Positions 44,136-52,749 of a stretch of DNA of 64,000 nucleotides are shown in pieces; position 1 is the stretch's first letter, and the number at the start of each line of letters is the position of its first letter. Made by a program: the position numbers and the translations under genes. The notes beneath the pieces are model-generated. The model did not search any database. It was not told the origin of the DNA and saw only the letters and a program-made list of their open reading frames with translations. This DNA is from Cupriavidus sp. IDO (GTDB lineage: Bacteria; Pseudomonadota; Gammaproteobacteria; Burkholderiales; Burkholderiaceae), in assembly GCF_000812465.1 (NCBI RefSeq), contig NZ_JWMA01000069.1:1-64000 (forward strand), read 5' to 3'.

Positions 44136-44207
44136 CCGGCAGGGGGCAGGCGGCACCGAGCCGCCTTTTCCATGCCGTGCAGACGACCGCACCAGAACTA
44201 TTGAATT

Positions 44208-44612
44208 ATGTCGGAGCAGGCTTCGCTTCCTTCCTACCGGGCATTGCGTGTCCTCCTGATCGAGGACTCGGACGTCCTGCGGAGCATGCTGCTCGAATAC
44301 CTGAAGGATTTCCCGTTCATCGAATCGGTCGACTGGGCAGATACCGAGGCGATGGCGCTGCGCTTGGTGGCCGGCCAGAACTATGACGTGGTGATCGTCG
44401 ACCTGCAGTTGCGGCAGGGAAACGGCGTCAATGTACTGCGCGCGATGCAGAAGGCGGGGACCAGGAGCATGCGCATCGTCTACACTAACCACGCGCAGGT
44501 TTCCATGTACCGGCGCCAGTGCACCGAGGCGGGTGCCGACTACTTCTTCGACAAATCGCTCGAGCTGGAGCAGGTCTTCCGCGTGATCGAGGAGCACGCG
44601 GCCCAGCCCTGA
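44208..44612 (+). CDS. Stand-alone receiver domain protein
   Basis: A 134-residue protein made of a single receiver domain with acidic pair Glu19-Asp20, phospho-acceptor Asp65 (VIVDLQLRQ), Thr93 (VYTNHAQ) and Lys116 (FDKSLE). It has no output domain, like CheY or phosphorelay/sink proteins. It lies 72 nt after the response regulator and 10 nt before the end of the convergent kinase gene, suggesting a three-protein signalling set in which this protein competes for phosphate or relays it. Confidence 0.87.
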   Translation: MSEQASLPSYRALRVLLIEDSDVLRSMLLEYLKDFPFIESVDWADTEAMALRLVAGQNYDVVIVDLQLRQGNGVNVLRAMQKAGTRSMRIVYTNHAQVSMYRRQCTEAGADYFFDKSLELEQVFRVIEEHAAQP

Positions 44613-44622
44613 GCTTTCTTTC

Positions 44623-46020
44623 CTAGGTTTCGCTCTCCGGCACTTCCGCGGGTGCCAGCACCGACGCGGTGAGCGGCACTTCGACGCGGATGCTCACACC
44701 CGATGACGGCGACGAATCGATCCGCATGCTTCCGCCCAGTGCCGTCACGCGCTGCTCCATGCCCAGCAGGCCGTGATGGCCGGACGTGCTGCCGGCATCG
44801 AAATCGGGCGGCATGCCCTTGCCATCGTCGCGCACCGTCAGCGTCAGCTGCGTTGTCGTGAAGTCCAGCCAGACCCTGACATGCCTCGCCTCCGAGTATT
44901 TGCTGGCGTTGGTCAGCGATTCCTGCACGATACGGTAGAGCGCAATGGCCGCGTCGTCGCGCAGGGGAGGCAGGTCCTCGGGCACGCGTACCTCGGTTTC
45001 CCAGTTGTTGCGCGTGCCGACGTCCTCCACCAGCTGGCACAGGGCCGCGCGCAGGCCCAGGTTGAGCAGCACGGTGGGGCGCAGGTCTTCGATCAGGCGC
45101 CGCTTGATCTGGATGCCCTGGTCCACGTGCAGCATCACGCGCGAGAGCTTTTCCGCCGCTTCCGGCTGCGTGTCCTGCACGCGGCGGCGCACCCAGTGCA
45201 GGTCGAGCTTGATGGCGGTGAGAATGGCGCCCAGTTCATCATGCAGCTCGCGCGCAAGCCGGGTCTTCTCGTCCTCGGTCACGCGCTGCAGATGGCCGGC
45301 CAGTGCCGACAGCTGGCGCGTGCGGGCGCGCACCTTGCGGTCCAGCCGCACGCCTTCCTCTTCAAGTTGCGAGCGTTCGGCTTCCGCCTGCGACAGCCGG
45401 CGGGCGTGGCCGAGTCCGATCGCGACCAGCAGCATGATGTTGATGGCGGTCAGCAGGGCAATGCCGTAGCGCGACAGCTGGACGTTGCGATCGGCGCCTT
45501 CCAGCCGGTGCGATACCGAGCCGGCCTCGCGCGCCAGCAGGTTCTCCAGGTCGCGGCGCGCGTTGTCCATGGTCTGCTTGCCATAGTCGGTGCGGACCAG
45601 GTCAAGCGCCACTTCGAGGTCGCGCTTGCCGTAGACCAGTGTCAGCGCCATTTCATTGAGCTTGCTGCTGATGAGCCTGGAGGTATCGCCAAACATCCGC
45701 AGCCCATCGCGATCCTGAGCGTAGTCCGCGCGGATCTGCGCCATCAGCTCGTTGATGCGCGGCAGTGCCTTGTAGTAGGGCTCCAGGTAGCTTTCCTTGC
45801 CGGTGATGAGGAAGCCGCGCTGGCCGGCTTCCGCATTGACCAGCTCGCTGTTCAGTGCGGCCAGCTCCGTCTGCACGCGCTGCGAGCGGATCACATCCGT
45901 ATAGCTTTCGCGCAGCCTGATATTCCCGGTCTCGGAGGCAACCAGCACTGCCACTGTCAACACGATGCCCCCCGCCAGCAACAAGGTATGGGGCACGAGC
46001 GATGGCTTGAACATGGGCAA
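44623..46020 (-). CDS. CHASE3-domain histidine kinase
   Basis: A 465-residue membrane sensor kinase. Two membrane helices (about 11-30 and 186-205) frame a periplasmic CHASE3-like domain whose AEAGQRGFLITGKESYLEPY is diagnostic. After a short coiled coil (210-250) comes a HisKA_3 dimerisation domain with phospho-acceptor His260 (ARELHDELGAILTAIK) and an ATPase domain (about 350-445, with ESLTNASKYSEA and DDGKGMPPD). HisKA_3 kinases phosphorylate NarL-type regulators, matching the convergent gene at 43503. The stimulus is unknown. Confidence 0.92.
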   Translation of the reverse strand: MPMFKPSLVPHTLLLAGGIVLTVAVLVASETGNIRLRESYTDVIRSQRVQTELAALNSELVNAEAGQRGFLITGKESYLEPYYKALPRINELMAQIRADYAQDRDGLRMFGDTSRLISSKLNEMALTLVYGKRDLEVALDLVRTDYGKQTMDNARRDLENLLAREAGSVSHRLEGADRNVQLSRYGIALLTAINIMLLVAIGLGHARRLSQAEAERSQLEEEGVRLDRKVRARTRQLSALAGHLQRVTEDEKTRLARELHDELGAILTAIKLDLHWVRRRVQDTQPEAAEKLSRVMLHVDQGIQIKRRLIEDLRPTVLLNLGLRAALCQLVEDVGTRNNWETEVRVPEDLPPLRDDAAIALYRIVQESLTNASKYSEARHVRVWLDFTTTQLTLTVRDDGKGMPPDFDAGSTSGHHGLLGMEQRVTALGGSMRIDSSPSSGVSIRVEVPLTASVLAPAEVPESET

Positions 46021-46289
46021 TTCCTGTAGAACGGCGCGCCGCGCGCGAACACAACGCGCCCTGGGGCGGACATGGGATCACATCGCAGGGGGCGGGTCAA
46101 CCTTGACCGCAGCGGCGTTTCGTCTCCCTGTAGGACTCGACTGACAAAGGAATCGGCTCGCTGTGGGTGCCCGCCCGCGCCTGCGATTCCTACGATGAGG
46201 CTATGAGCTTGCGCGTCCTGGCGCAAGCTGCAAAGGCGGGTGAACCGCTCCGTACAGGACGGCTCGCTACCTTTTTCGGGAGCTTAGCC
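46021..46289. promoter_or_regulatory. Divergent region between the kinase and DUF1328 genes
   Basis: A 269-base gap holding the promoters of the minus-strand kinase and the plus-strand DUF1328 gene. I see no strong sigma-70 box. A few in-frame codons upstream of DUF1328 are open but lack family resemblance. Confidence 0.4.
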
Positions 46290-46454
46290 ATGCTGCAGTA
46301 CGCACTCGTATTTTTTGTTATCGCCCTGATCGCGGCGATCTTCGGCTTTGGCGGCATCGCTGCCGGCGCCGTTGAAATTGCCAAGATCCTGTTCTTCATT
46401 TTCCTGATCGTGGCCCTCGTTGCGGCTGTGATGGGGCTGGTCCGCAGACGCTGA
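46290..46454 (+). CDS. DUF1328 small membrane protein (YtjA-like)
   Basis: A 54-residue protein with two hydrophobic helices (MLQYALVFFVIALIAAIFGFGGIAAGAVEIAKILFFIFLIVALVAAVMGLV), the complete DUF1328/YtjA family. Such proteins are often induced under envelope or general stress, but no mechanism is known. GGGAG lies 8 nt upstream of the ATG. The frame is open before this ATG, but the family begins here. Confidence 0.9.
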   Translation: MLQYALVFFVIALIAAIFGFGGIAAGAVEIAKILFFIFLIVALVAAVMGLVRRR

Positions 46455-46523
46455 CGCCGGTGCGGCCCGTCGACTGAACGCCTCGCACGCCGTGCGCCGC
46501 GATCCGAATCCTTAGGAGACCAC

Positions 46524-46946
46524 ATGCTGACGCACAACCCCAAAGTCCGGAAGGAAATCAACCATCTTGCCGACAGCGCTGACAGCACCATCCGCCAGCT
46601 CCGGCACGCCGCGCGCGATACCCGCGATGCGGCTGGCCCGGTGTCCGAGGAGGTGAAGGCCCTGATCGGCCAGCTGGAACACACCATCGAAGTGCTGGCG
46701 CGCGAAGGATCGGCCGAAAGCCTGCGTGCGGGCCGGCGCATGCGCGAGCGCGCCGCCGACATGGCAGAACGGTTACGCGCCCAGACCAGCGAAGGCATGA
46801 TGCGGGCCCGCGAGCGTATGGATGGCGCCGTGGAACAAGCACAGCAGCGCGTGGCCGAATCCCCGCTGAAGGCCATCGGCCTGGCGGCTGCGATCGGTGC
46901 GCTGATCGGCCTGATGCTGGCAAGCCGCCATCGCGACGACGAATAG
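46524..46946 (+). CDS. DUF883 family protein (ElaB/YqjD-like)
   Basis: A 140-residue protein: a long amphipathic helical region (about 1-110) and a C-terminal membrane helix (LKAIGLAAAIGALIGLMLASR) followed by a charged end. This is the ElaB/YqjD/DUF883 layout; in E. coli YqjD binds ribosomes at the membrane in stationary phase. It begins 69 nt after the DUF1328 gene, with AGGAG upstream, and ends before a terminator. Confidence 0.9.
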   Translation: MLTHNPKVRKEINHLADSADSTIRQLRHAARDTRDAAGPVSEEVKALIGQLEHTIEVLAREGSAESLRAGRRMRERAADMAERLRAQTSEGMMRARERMDGAVEQAQQRVAESPLKAIGLAAAIGALIGLMLASRHRDDE

Positions 46947-47030
46947 GAGATCCGCGGGCCGGGCCCACGCTTGCCCCGCGGACCACCAACCGAGCAATTC
47001 CCCCTTTCCGGACACAATCCTGATCCGGGA

Positions 47031-47066
47031 GCCCGGCAACGCTACGGCGCTGCCGGGCGTTTTTTT
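47031..47066 (+). terminator. Intrinsic terminator after the DUF883 gene
   Basis: GCCCGGCA (47031-47038) pairs with TGCCGGGC (47051-47058) around a 12-nt loop, followed by G and seven T. Confidence 0.85.
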
Positions 47067-47093
47067 GGGCAGCGCTGCGTTATGCGCGGGGAC

Positions 47094-47417
47094 TCACACC
47101 CCCCACAACACGTCCACGCCCTCGCGCTGCGAGGCGCGCAGCATATCCAGGAAGGGGTAGGCGCGCTGGCCCAGGTGCAGGGGCTCTTCTTCCAGCTCCT
47201 CGTCGGACTTGTCGGGCGATACCGCGGCATTCGCTGGGTGGGTGCGCTTGGCATCGGTCACAGCGGCTTCCAGCTTCTGGATCGCGCGAGGCATTTCTTC
47301 CGTGGTGATCACCCCCCGCTCGCCCAGATGCTTGCCGATGATGCCCAGAAGCGTCATGGCCAGGTCTTTCATCATGATCAGGTCCTGCGACGCGTGGGAT
47401 TTGAAGGTGATCAGCAT
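47094..47417 (-). CDS. DUF1840 family protein
   Basis: A 107-residue cytoplasmic protein of the DUF1840 family, found in beta-proteobacteria and uncharacterised. It begins MLITFKSHASQDLIMMKDLAMTLLGIIGKHLGERGVITTEEM and ends with RAYPFLDMLRASQREGVDVLWGV, both family marks. It is divergent from argS and ends beside the DUF883 terminator. Confidence 0.87.
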   Translation of the reverse strand: MLITFKSHASQDLIMMKDLAMTLLGIIGKHLGERGVITTEEMPRAIQKLEAAVTDAKRTHPANAAVSPDKSDEELEEEPLHLGQRAYPFLDMLRASQREGVDVLWGV

Positions 47418-47518
47418 GATGTAGTTCCTTTCACGGACATGCGGGACGCGCGCTTCCCGGGGGCGGGAACGCCGCGCGGATTGTGGCTCCGGAGAGCCGC
47501 GCGCATGATGTCAGCATA

Positions 47519-47532
47519 GCACCTGATAAAAT
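47519..47532 (+). promoter_or_regulatory. Extended -10 promoter of argS
   Basis: GCACCTGATAAAAT with the extended -10 TGA-TAAAAT; transcription would start near 47539, leaving a leader of about 105 nt before the argS ATG. The same 14-mer stands before metH. Confidence 0.55.
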
Positions 47533-47643
47533 TCCGCGTTCCGAATTCCATTGCTTCCCACGCGGCGCGGCGTTCACATCCCGCTTGCGTGCCGGCGCCG
47601 CCCGTGCGGCGTCCGGAATACTGCCCCCAGGGCTCCGACATCC

Positions 47644-49431
47644 ATGCTGCCTGTTCAGACCTCCATTCTTGCCGCTGCGTTCACTGACGCCGTGCGCGCG
47701 CTCGCCCCGGCCGATGCGGCCCTGCCCGCCGTCACCTTCGAGCGCCCCAAGGTCGCCGCCCATGGCGACCTGGCGTGCAACGTCGCCATGCAGGTCGCGC
47801 GTGCGCTCAAGAGCAACCCGCGCGAGCTGGCACAGCGGATCGTCGCGGCGGTGCAGGCCGACCCCCGCGCCGCCGGGCTGGTCGAGGCCATGGAAATTGC
47901 CGGGCCGGGCTTTATCAACCTGCGCCTGAACGCCGCTGCCAAGGCCGACGTCCTGCGCGCGGTGCTCGGCGAGGGCGACCACTACGGCGCGCGCGAGCGC
48001 GGCGTGCACGGCCAGGTGCTGGTCGAGTTCGTCTCGGCCAACCCGACCGGCCCGCTGCACGTCGGCCACGGCCGCCAGGCGGCACTGGGCGACGCGCTCG
48101 CCAACCTGCTGTCGTGGCAGGGCTTCCACGTGCACCGCGAGTTCTATTACAACGACGCCGGCGTGCAGATCCAGACCCTGGCGCTGTCGGTGCAGGCCCG
48201 TGCGCGCGGCCTCAAGCCGGGCGACGCCGCCTGGCCCGAATCCGCCTATAACGGCGACTACATCGCCGATATCGCCGCCGACTTCCTGGCCGGCAAGACA
48301 GTCAGCGCCTCCGACGGCGAGCCGGTCACGGCCTCGGGCAAGGTCGACGACATCGACTCGATCCGCAAGTTTGCCGTGACCTACCTGCGCAACGAGCAGG
48401 ACATCGACCTGCAGGCGTTCGGCGTCAAGTTCGACCGCTACTACCTGGAATCGTCGCTGTACAGCGACGGCCGCGTGGAAGCCGCCGTGCAGTCGCTGAT
48501 CGGCAAGGGCAAGACCTACGAGCACGAAGGCGCGCTATGGCTGCGCACCACCGACGACGGCGACGACAAGGACCGCGTCATGAAGAAGACCGACGGCACC
48601 TACACGTACTTCGTGCCGGACGTGGCCTACCACACCACCAAGTGGGAGCGCGGCTTCACCAAGGTCATCAACGTGCAGGGCAGCGACCACCACGGCACCA
48701 TCGCCCGCGTGCGCGCCGGCCTGCAGGGGCTGGACATCGGCATTCCGCAGGGCTACCCCGACTACGTGCTGCACAAGATGGTCACGGTGATGAAGAACGG
48801 CGAGGAGGTGAAGATCTCCAAGCGCGCCGGCTCCTACGTCACCGTGCGCGACCTGATCGAGTGGAGCAACGGCGGCGACGAAACCATCCGCGGCTGCCTG
48901 GACGCCGGCGTGGCCGACTGGCCCGAGCACTTCACACGCGGCCGCGACGCCGTGCGCTTCTTCCTGCTGTCGCGCAAGGCCGATACCGAGTTCGTCTTCG
49001 ACGTCGACCTGGCGCTCAAGCAGAACGACGAAAACCCGGTGTACTACGTGCAGTACGCCCACGCCCGCATCTGCTCGATCTTTGAGTCGTGGGCCGGCGC
49101 GGAGTGGGAAAGCCGCCTGGGCGAGCTGGCCGGCACCGACCTGGCCGCCGTCACCGGCTCCGAAGCCAGCCCGCAGGCGCTCGCGCTGGGCCGCCGCCTG
49201 GCCGAGTTCCCGGACATGCTGGCCGCTGCCGCCAGCGAGCTGGCGCCGCACGCGGTTGCCTTCTACCTGCGTGACCTCGCGGGCGATTTTCACGCTTTCT
49301 ACAACGCCGACCGCGTGCTGGTGGACGACGAAACCGTCAAGCGCGCCCGCCTGGCGCTGCTGGCCGCCACGCGCCAGGTACTGCGCAACGGCCTGGCCGT
49401 GATCGGTGTCTCCGCGCCGCGCCGTATGTAA
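47644..49431 (+). CDS. argS: Arginyl-tRNA synthetase
   Basis: ArgRS charges tRNA(Arg). The 595-residue class I enzyme shows HVGH at 139-142 (HIGH motif, in SANPTGPLHVGHGR), KISKR at 390-394 in the KMSKS-like position and the N-terminal Add1 domain (about 1-105) plus the C-terminal anticodon-binding helical domain (about 470-595, NPVYYVQYAHARICSIF). The ATG at 47644 is chosen because the family begins there; an upstream TTG at 47551 would add a non-homologous stretch. It is followed by a SPOR gene and dsbA. Confidence 0.97.
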   Translation: MLPVQTSILAAAFTDAVRALAPADAALPAVTFERPKVAAHGDLACNVAMQVARALKSNPRELAQRIVAAVQADPRAAGLVEAMEIAGPGFINLRLNAAAKADVLRAVLGEGDHYGARERGVHGQVLVEFVSANPTGPLHVGHGRQAALGDALANLLSWQGFHVHREFYYNDAGVQIQTLALSVQARARGLKPGDAAWPESAYNGDYIADIAADFLAGKTVSASDGEPVTASGKVDDIDSIRKFAVTYLRNEQDIDLQAFGVKFDRYYLESSLYSDGRVEAAVQSLIGKGKTYEHEGALWLRTTDDGDDKDRVMKKTDGTYTYFVPDVAYHTTKWERGFTKVINVQGSDHHGTIARVRAGLQGLDIGIPQGYPDYVLHKMVTVMKNGEEVKISKRAGSYVTVRDLIEWSNGGDETIRGCLDAGVADWPEHFTRGRDAVRFFLLSRKADTEFVFDVDLALKQNDENPVYYVQYAHARICSIFESWAGAEWESRLGELAGTDLAAVTGSEASPQALALGRRLAEFPDMLAAAASELAPHAVAFYLRDLAGDFHAFYNADRVLVDDETVKRARLALLAATRQVLRNGLAVIGVSAPRRM

Positions 49432-49505
49432 GACGGCCAGCGGACGCGCGCCCGGCGGCTCCGGCCCCGGCGCGATGCCAGTGCTGCCCGCGGCGGCACT
49501 GGCTC

Positions 49506-49511
49506 TATAAT
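49506..49511 (+). promoter_or_regulatory. -10 box of the SPOR-dsbA region
   Basis: TATAAT at 49506-49511 is a perfect -10 box, 24 nt upstream of the FtsN-like gene. The -35 region (near 49483) matches poorly. Confidence 0.5.
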
Positions 49512-49535
49512 CCCGGCATCACCGAAGAGGACTTC

Positions 49536-50291
49536 ATGCAACAGCAACGCAAGCGCGATTCGCGCAACGCCCGCCGCGGCCAGCAACGCGGCGGTACGTT
49601 CCTGGGCCTGGTGCTCGGGCTGATCATCGGGCTGGCCATCGCCGTGGTGGTCGCCCTGTACATCACCAAGTCGCCGGCACCGTTCCAGCAGAAGAACGCG
49701 CCACCCCGCCCGAGCGAACCCGGCAATGTGGCCAGCACGCTGCCGAGCCCGGCCAGCCCGGCGCAGGAAGGCCCGTCCGACCCCAACAAGCCGCTGTGGA
49801 GCAAGACGCCCGCCAAGCCGGTCGGCCAGCCGCCCGCTGAAGCGGAGAAGCCGCAGGCCAGCAATGGAAATGGCAGTGGGAATGGCAACGGCACGGCCGA
49901 GAAGCAGTCGCCCGTGGCGGTAGCCAAGCCGGCTGAAAAGCCGGCGGAGAAGCCCGCCGAGAAGCCGGCTGACAAGACCGTGGCGATGAACAAGCCGGCC
50001 GAGAAGCCGGTGGTGGACCCGATCGCCGAGATCGCCCAGGCCGATGCCGCCAAGGTAGGCTACCTGCTGCAGGTCGGCGCGTTCCGTTCGTCCGACGATG
50101 CCGACCGCCAGAAGGCCAACCTCGCCATGCAGGGCTTCGAGGCCAAGATCACCGACCGCGACGTCAACGGCGTGAAGATGTATCGCGTCCGCCTCGGGCC
50201 GTTCAATCGGATCGAAGACATGAACAAGGCCCGCGACCGCCTGCAGTCGGCCGGCTTCGATGCCTCGGTCATTCGTTTTTCCAAGCAGTAA
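49536..50291 (+). CDS. FtsN-like SPOR-domain protein
   Basis: A 251-residue inner-membrane protein: basic N-terminus, one membrane helix (about 22-44), a long Pro/Ala/Lys-rich periplasmic linker with AEKPAEKP repeats (about residues 130-152) and a C-terminal SPOR domain (about 172-248, LLQVGAFRSSDDADRQKANLAMQGFEAKI ... YRVRLGPF). This is the FtsN layout, and FtsN-like genes commonly follow argS in beta-proteobacteria. By family it helps trigger septal peptidoglycan synthesis; I treat the FtsN identity as likely, not proven. Confidence 0.87.
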   Translation: MQQQRKRDSRNARRGQQRGGTFLGLVLGLIIGLAIAVVVALYITKSPAPFQQKNAPPRPSEPGNVASTLPSPASPAQEGPSDPNKPLWSKTPAKPVGQPPAEAEKPQASNGNGSGNGNGTAEKQSPVAVAKPAEKPAEKPAEKPADKTVAMNKPAEKPVVDPIAEIAQADAAKVGYLLQVGAFRSSDDADRQKANLAMQGFEAKITDRDVNGVKMYRVRLGPFNRIEDMNKARDRLQSAGFDASVIRFSKQ

Positions 50292-50402
50292 TGCGCAGTT
50301 GCGCGCACTAACGCGCTGTAACCTTGTGGCCGGCTGCACGCTGAACCGTGTGCCGCCGGCGCTGTCATACGCTCATCGCCCAACCCGGAAGGCTGCACCA
50401 AG

Positions 50403-51038
50403 ATGAAGAAACTCGCCGCTCTGATTGCCACGTTTGCCGCCGTCGGCGGCCTGCTGATGACCGCTCCCGCCCAGGCGGCGCCCACCGAGGGCAAAGAGTA
50501 CACGGTCCTGAAGGCGCCGCAGCCGGTCCCGGCCGGCAAGATCGAGGTCACCGAATTCTTCTGGTACGGCTGCCCGCACTGCTTCGATTTCGAGCCGGAG
50601 CTGGAAGCCTGGGTCAAGAAGCAGGGCAAGGATGTCGTCTTCAAGCGCGTGCCGGTCGCGTTCCGCGATGACCTGCTGCCGCACACGAAGATCTTCTATG
50701 CGCTCGAATCCATCGGCAAGCTGGAAGCCATGCATGGCAAGGTGTTCAATGCCATCCATGTCGACCGCAAGCGCATGCTGGACCCGAACGAGATTGCCGA
50801 CTTCATGGCCAAGAACGGCATCGACCGCAAGGCCTTCCTTGATGCCTACAACTCGTTCTCGGTGACGACCAACGCGCAGCGCGCCAACAAGATTGCCGAC
50901 GCCTACAAGGTCGACGGCGTGCCGACCGTGGTGGTGCAGGGCAAGTACGAGACCTCGCCGTCCATCGCCGGCAACAAGGGAGCCGCGATCCAGGCCATGG
51001 ATTACCTGGTCACGCAGGTCCGCGACAAGAAGCTCTGA
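50403..51038 (+). CDS. dsbA: Thiol:disulfide interchange protein DsbA
   Basis: DsbA introduces disulfide bonds into secreted proteins. The 211-residue protein has a signal peptide (cleavage after AQA, near residue 26), the active-site Cys57-Pro-His-Cys60 in FFWYGCPHCFDFEPEL and the cis-Pro loop VDGVPTVVVQGKYE. The CPHC dipeptide is typical of oxidising DsbA. It lies 111 nt after the SPOR gene and ends at a terminator. Confidence 0.95.
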   Translation: MKKLAALIATFAAVGGLLMTAPAQAAPTEGKEYTVLKAPQPVPAGKIEVTEFFWYGCPHCFDFEPELEAWVKKQGKDVVFKRVPVAFRDDLLPHTKIFYALESIGKLEAMHGKVFNAIHVDRKRMLDPNEIADFMAKNGIDRKAFLDAYNSFSVTTNAQRANKIADAYKVDGVPTVVVQGKYETSPSIAGNKGAAIQAMDYLVTQVRDKKL

Positions 51039-51053
51039 GTCGCTGACAGCAAG

Positions 51054-51078
51054 GCCGGTACCGAGTACCGGCTTTTTT
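51054..51078 (+). terminator. Intrinsic terminator after dsbA
   Basis: GCCGGTAC (51054-51061) pairs with GTACCGGC (51065-51072) around CGA, followed by TTTTTT. Confidence 0.87.
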
Positions 51079-51107
51079 CATTCCACCCTTCCTTTTCCGG
51101 TACGCCG

Positions 51108-51908
51108 ATGCGCCCACAGAAAGTCTTCCTCACCGGCGCCTCCAGCGGACTGGGCCAGGCGCTGGCCCGCGAATATGCCACCCAGGGCGCCATCCTCGGT
51201 CTCGTGGCCCGGCGCGAGGACGCGCTGCGTGATTTTGTCGCAACGCTGCCCAATCCCGGCGCGGTACGGATCTATGCAGCCGATGTCCGCGATGCCGATG
51301 CCATGACTGGCGCGGCGCAGGATTTCCTGGCGCATTTTGGCTGCCCTGACGTGGTGATCGCCAACGCCGGCGTTTCAGTCGGCACCGTGGCCAGCGAGCG
51401 CGAGGATCTCGCAGTCTTCCGCATGGTCATGGATACCAACTGGTTCGGCATGCTGACCACCTTCCAGCCCTTCCTGCACCCGATGCGCGAGCGCGACCCG
51501 GGCGCCGGCGGCTGGCGCGGCACGCTGGTGGGCATTGCCAGCGTGGCTGGCGTGCGCGGGCTGCCTGGCGGCGGTGCCTACAGTGCGTCCAAGTCGGCGG
51601 TGATCAAGCTGCTGGAGAGCCTGCGGCTGGAGCAGCGGCGCCATGGCATCCGCGTGGTGACCATCGCGCCGGGCTATATCCGTACGCCGATGACCGCGCA
51701 CAACCCCTATCGCATGCCATTCCTGATGGACGCCGACGTCTTTGCGCGCAAGGCGGTGCGGGCGATTGCGGCGGGCAGCCGCTTCCGGGTCATTCCCTGG
51801 CAGATGGGCTGGGTGGCATCGCTGATGCACCTGATGCCGCGCTGGCTGTACGACATGCTCGCGGCACGCGCGCCCCGCAAGCCGCGCCAGCCGGGCGGGA
51901 AGGACTGA
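51108..51908 (+). CDS. Short-chain dehydrogenase/reductase
   Basis: A 266-residue SDR with NAD(P)-binding TGASSGLGQALAREYA, strand-helix NAGVSVGT, catalytic Ser (VGIASVAGVRGLPG), Tyr-x-x-x-Lys (YSASKSAVIKL) and the post-catalytic PGYIRTPMT. The substrate is unknown. Its stop is 2 nt before the BtuF-like gene, so the two are translated together. Confidence 0.88.
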   Translation: MRPQKVFLTGASSGLGQALAREYATQGAILGLVARREDALRDFVATLPNPGAVRIYAADVRDADAMTGAAQDFLAHFGCPDVVIANAGVSVGTVASEREDLAVFRMVMDTNWFGMLTTFQPFLHPMRERDPGAGGWRGTLVGIASVAGVRGLPGGGAYSASKSAVIKLLESLRLEQRRHGIRVVTIAPGYIRTPMTAHNPYRMPFLMDADVFARKAVRAIAAGSRFRVIPWQMGWVASLMHLMPRWLYDMLAARAPRKPRQPGGKD

Positions 51909-51910
51909 CC

Positions 51911-52744
51911 ATGTGGCGCGACGCCATCGGCCAGCAGCACGCCGCGGCCACTGGCGAGGTGCGCATTGCCTCGCTGGTGCCTTCGGTGACGGAACTGCTG
52001 TTCGCGCTCGATCTCGGCCCGCTACTGGTTGCTCGCACCGGCTTTTGCGTCCATCCGGAGCCGGCGGTGCGCGCGGTGGCGAAGGTTGGGGGCACCAAGG
52101 ACGTAAGGCTGGAAAAGCTGCGAGCGCTGGCGCCGACGCATGTCATCGTCAACGTCGACGAGAACCGGCGCGAGACCGTCGAGGAGATCCGCAGCTTTGT
52201 GCCGAACGTGATCGTCACCCACCCCTGCGGGCCGGAAGACAACTTCGATCTCTATCGCCTGCTGGCCGGCATCTTCGGGCGCCATGCGCAGGCCGAAGCG
52301 CTGTGCGCGGCGCTGCAGGCGGAGCTGGATGCCATCCGTGCCCGCGCCTGGCCGGCGCGCCGCGTGCTTTATGCGATCTGGCAGGACCCGTGGATGACGG
52401 TGTCGCGCGACACCTATATCAGCCGCATGCTGGCGCTGGTGAACTGGCAGACCTGGCCGGAAGACAGCGGCAAAGCGCCGCGGGCCTGTGTCGATGGGGA
52501 TTGCTCCCGGCCCAACGCGCCCGGCGAGCGCTATCCGAGCTTCCGCTGGAACGATGCGCTGGTGCACAGCCTCGATGAAGTCCTGCTGTCGACCGAGCCC
52601 TACCGGTTCACGGAGGAACACGCCGACGCGCTGGAGCGTCAGCTCGGCAAGCCGGTGATGCTGGTCGATGGCGAGATGGTGTCGTGGTACGGCAGTCGCG
52701 CCATCGAAGGCGTGCGCTATCTGGCGGAACTGGCCGCCAGGTAA
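51911..52744 (+). CDS. BtuF-like helical-backbone metal/cobalamin-binding protein lacking a signal peptide
   Basis: A 277-residue protein with the fold of type III periplasmic binding proteins for cobalamin and ferric-siderophores: VRIASLVPSVTELLFALDLGPLLVARTGFCVHPEPAV (first lobe), a long backbone helix and the second lobe (LYAIWQDPWMTVSRDTYISRMLALVNWQ). Unlike BtuF it has no N-terminal signal peptide, so it should stay in the cytoplasm. No ABC transporter genes adjoin. It lies 2 nt after an SDR gene. A role in cobalamin or metal handling in the cytoplasm is inference. Confidence 0.82.
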   Translation: MWRDAIGQQHAAATGEVRIASLVPSVTELLFALDLGPLLVARTGFCVHPEPAVRAVAKVGGTKDVRLEKLRALAPTHVIVNVDENRRETVEEIRSFVPNVIVTHPCGPEDNFDLYRLLAGIFGRHAQAEALCAALQAELDAIRARAWPARRVLYAIWQDPWMTVSRDTYISRMLALVNWQTWPEDSGKAPRACVDGDCSRPNAPGERYPSFRWNDALVHSLDEVLLSTEPYRFTEEHADALERQLGKPVMLVDGEMVSWYGSRAIEGVRYLAELAAR

Positions 52745-52749
52745 CGCAA

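Noticed and set aside
49920..50010. Repeats in the FtsN-like gene as a non-coding repeat array
   Set aside because: They keep the reading frame and encode the AEKP linker typical of such proteins.
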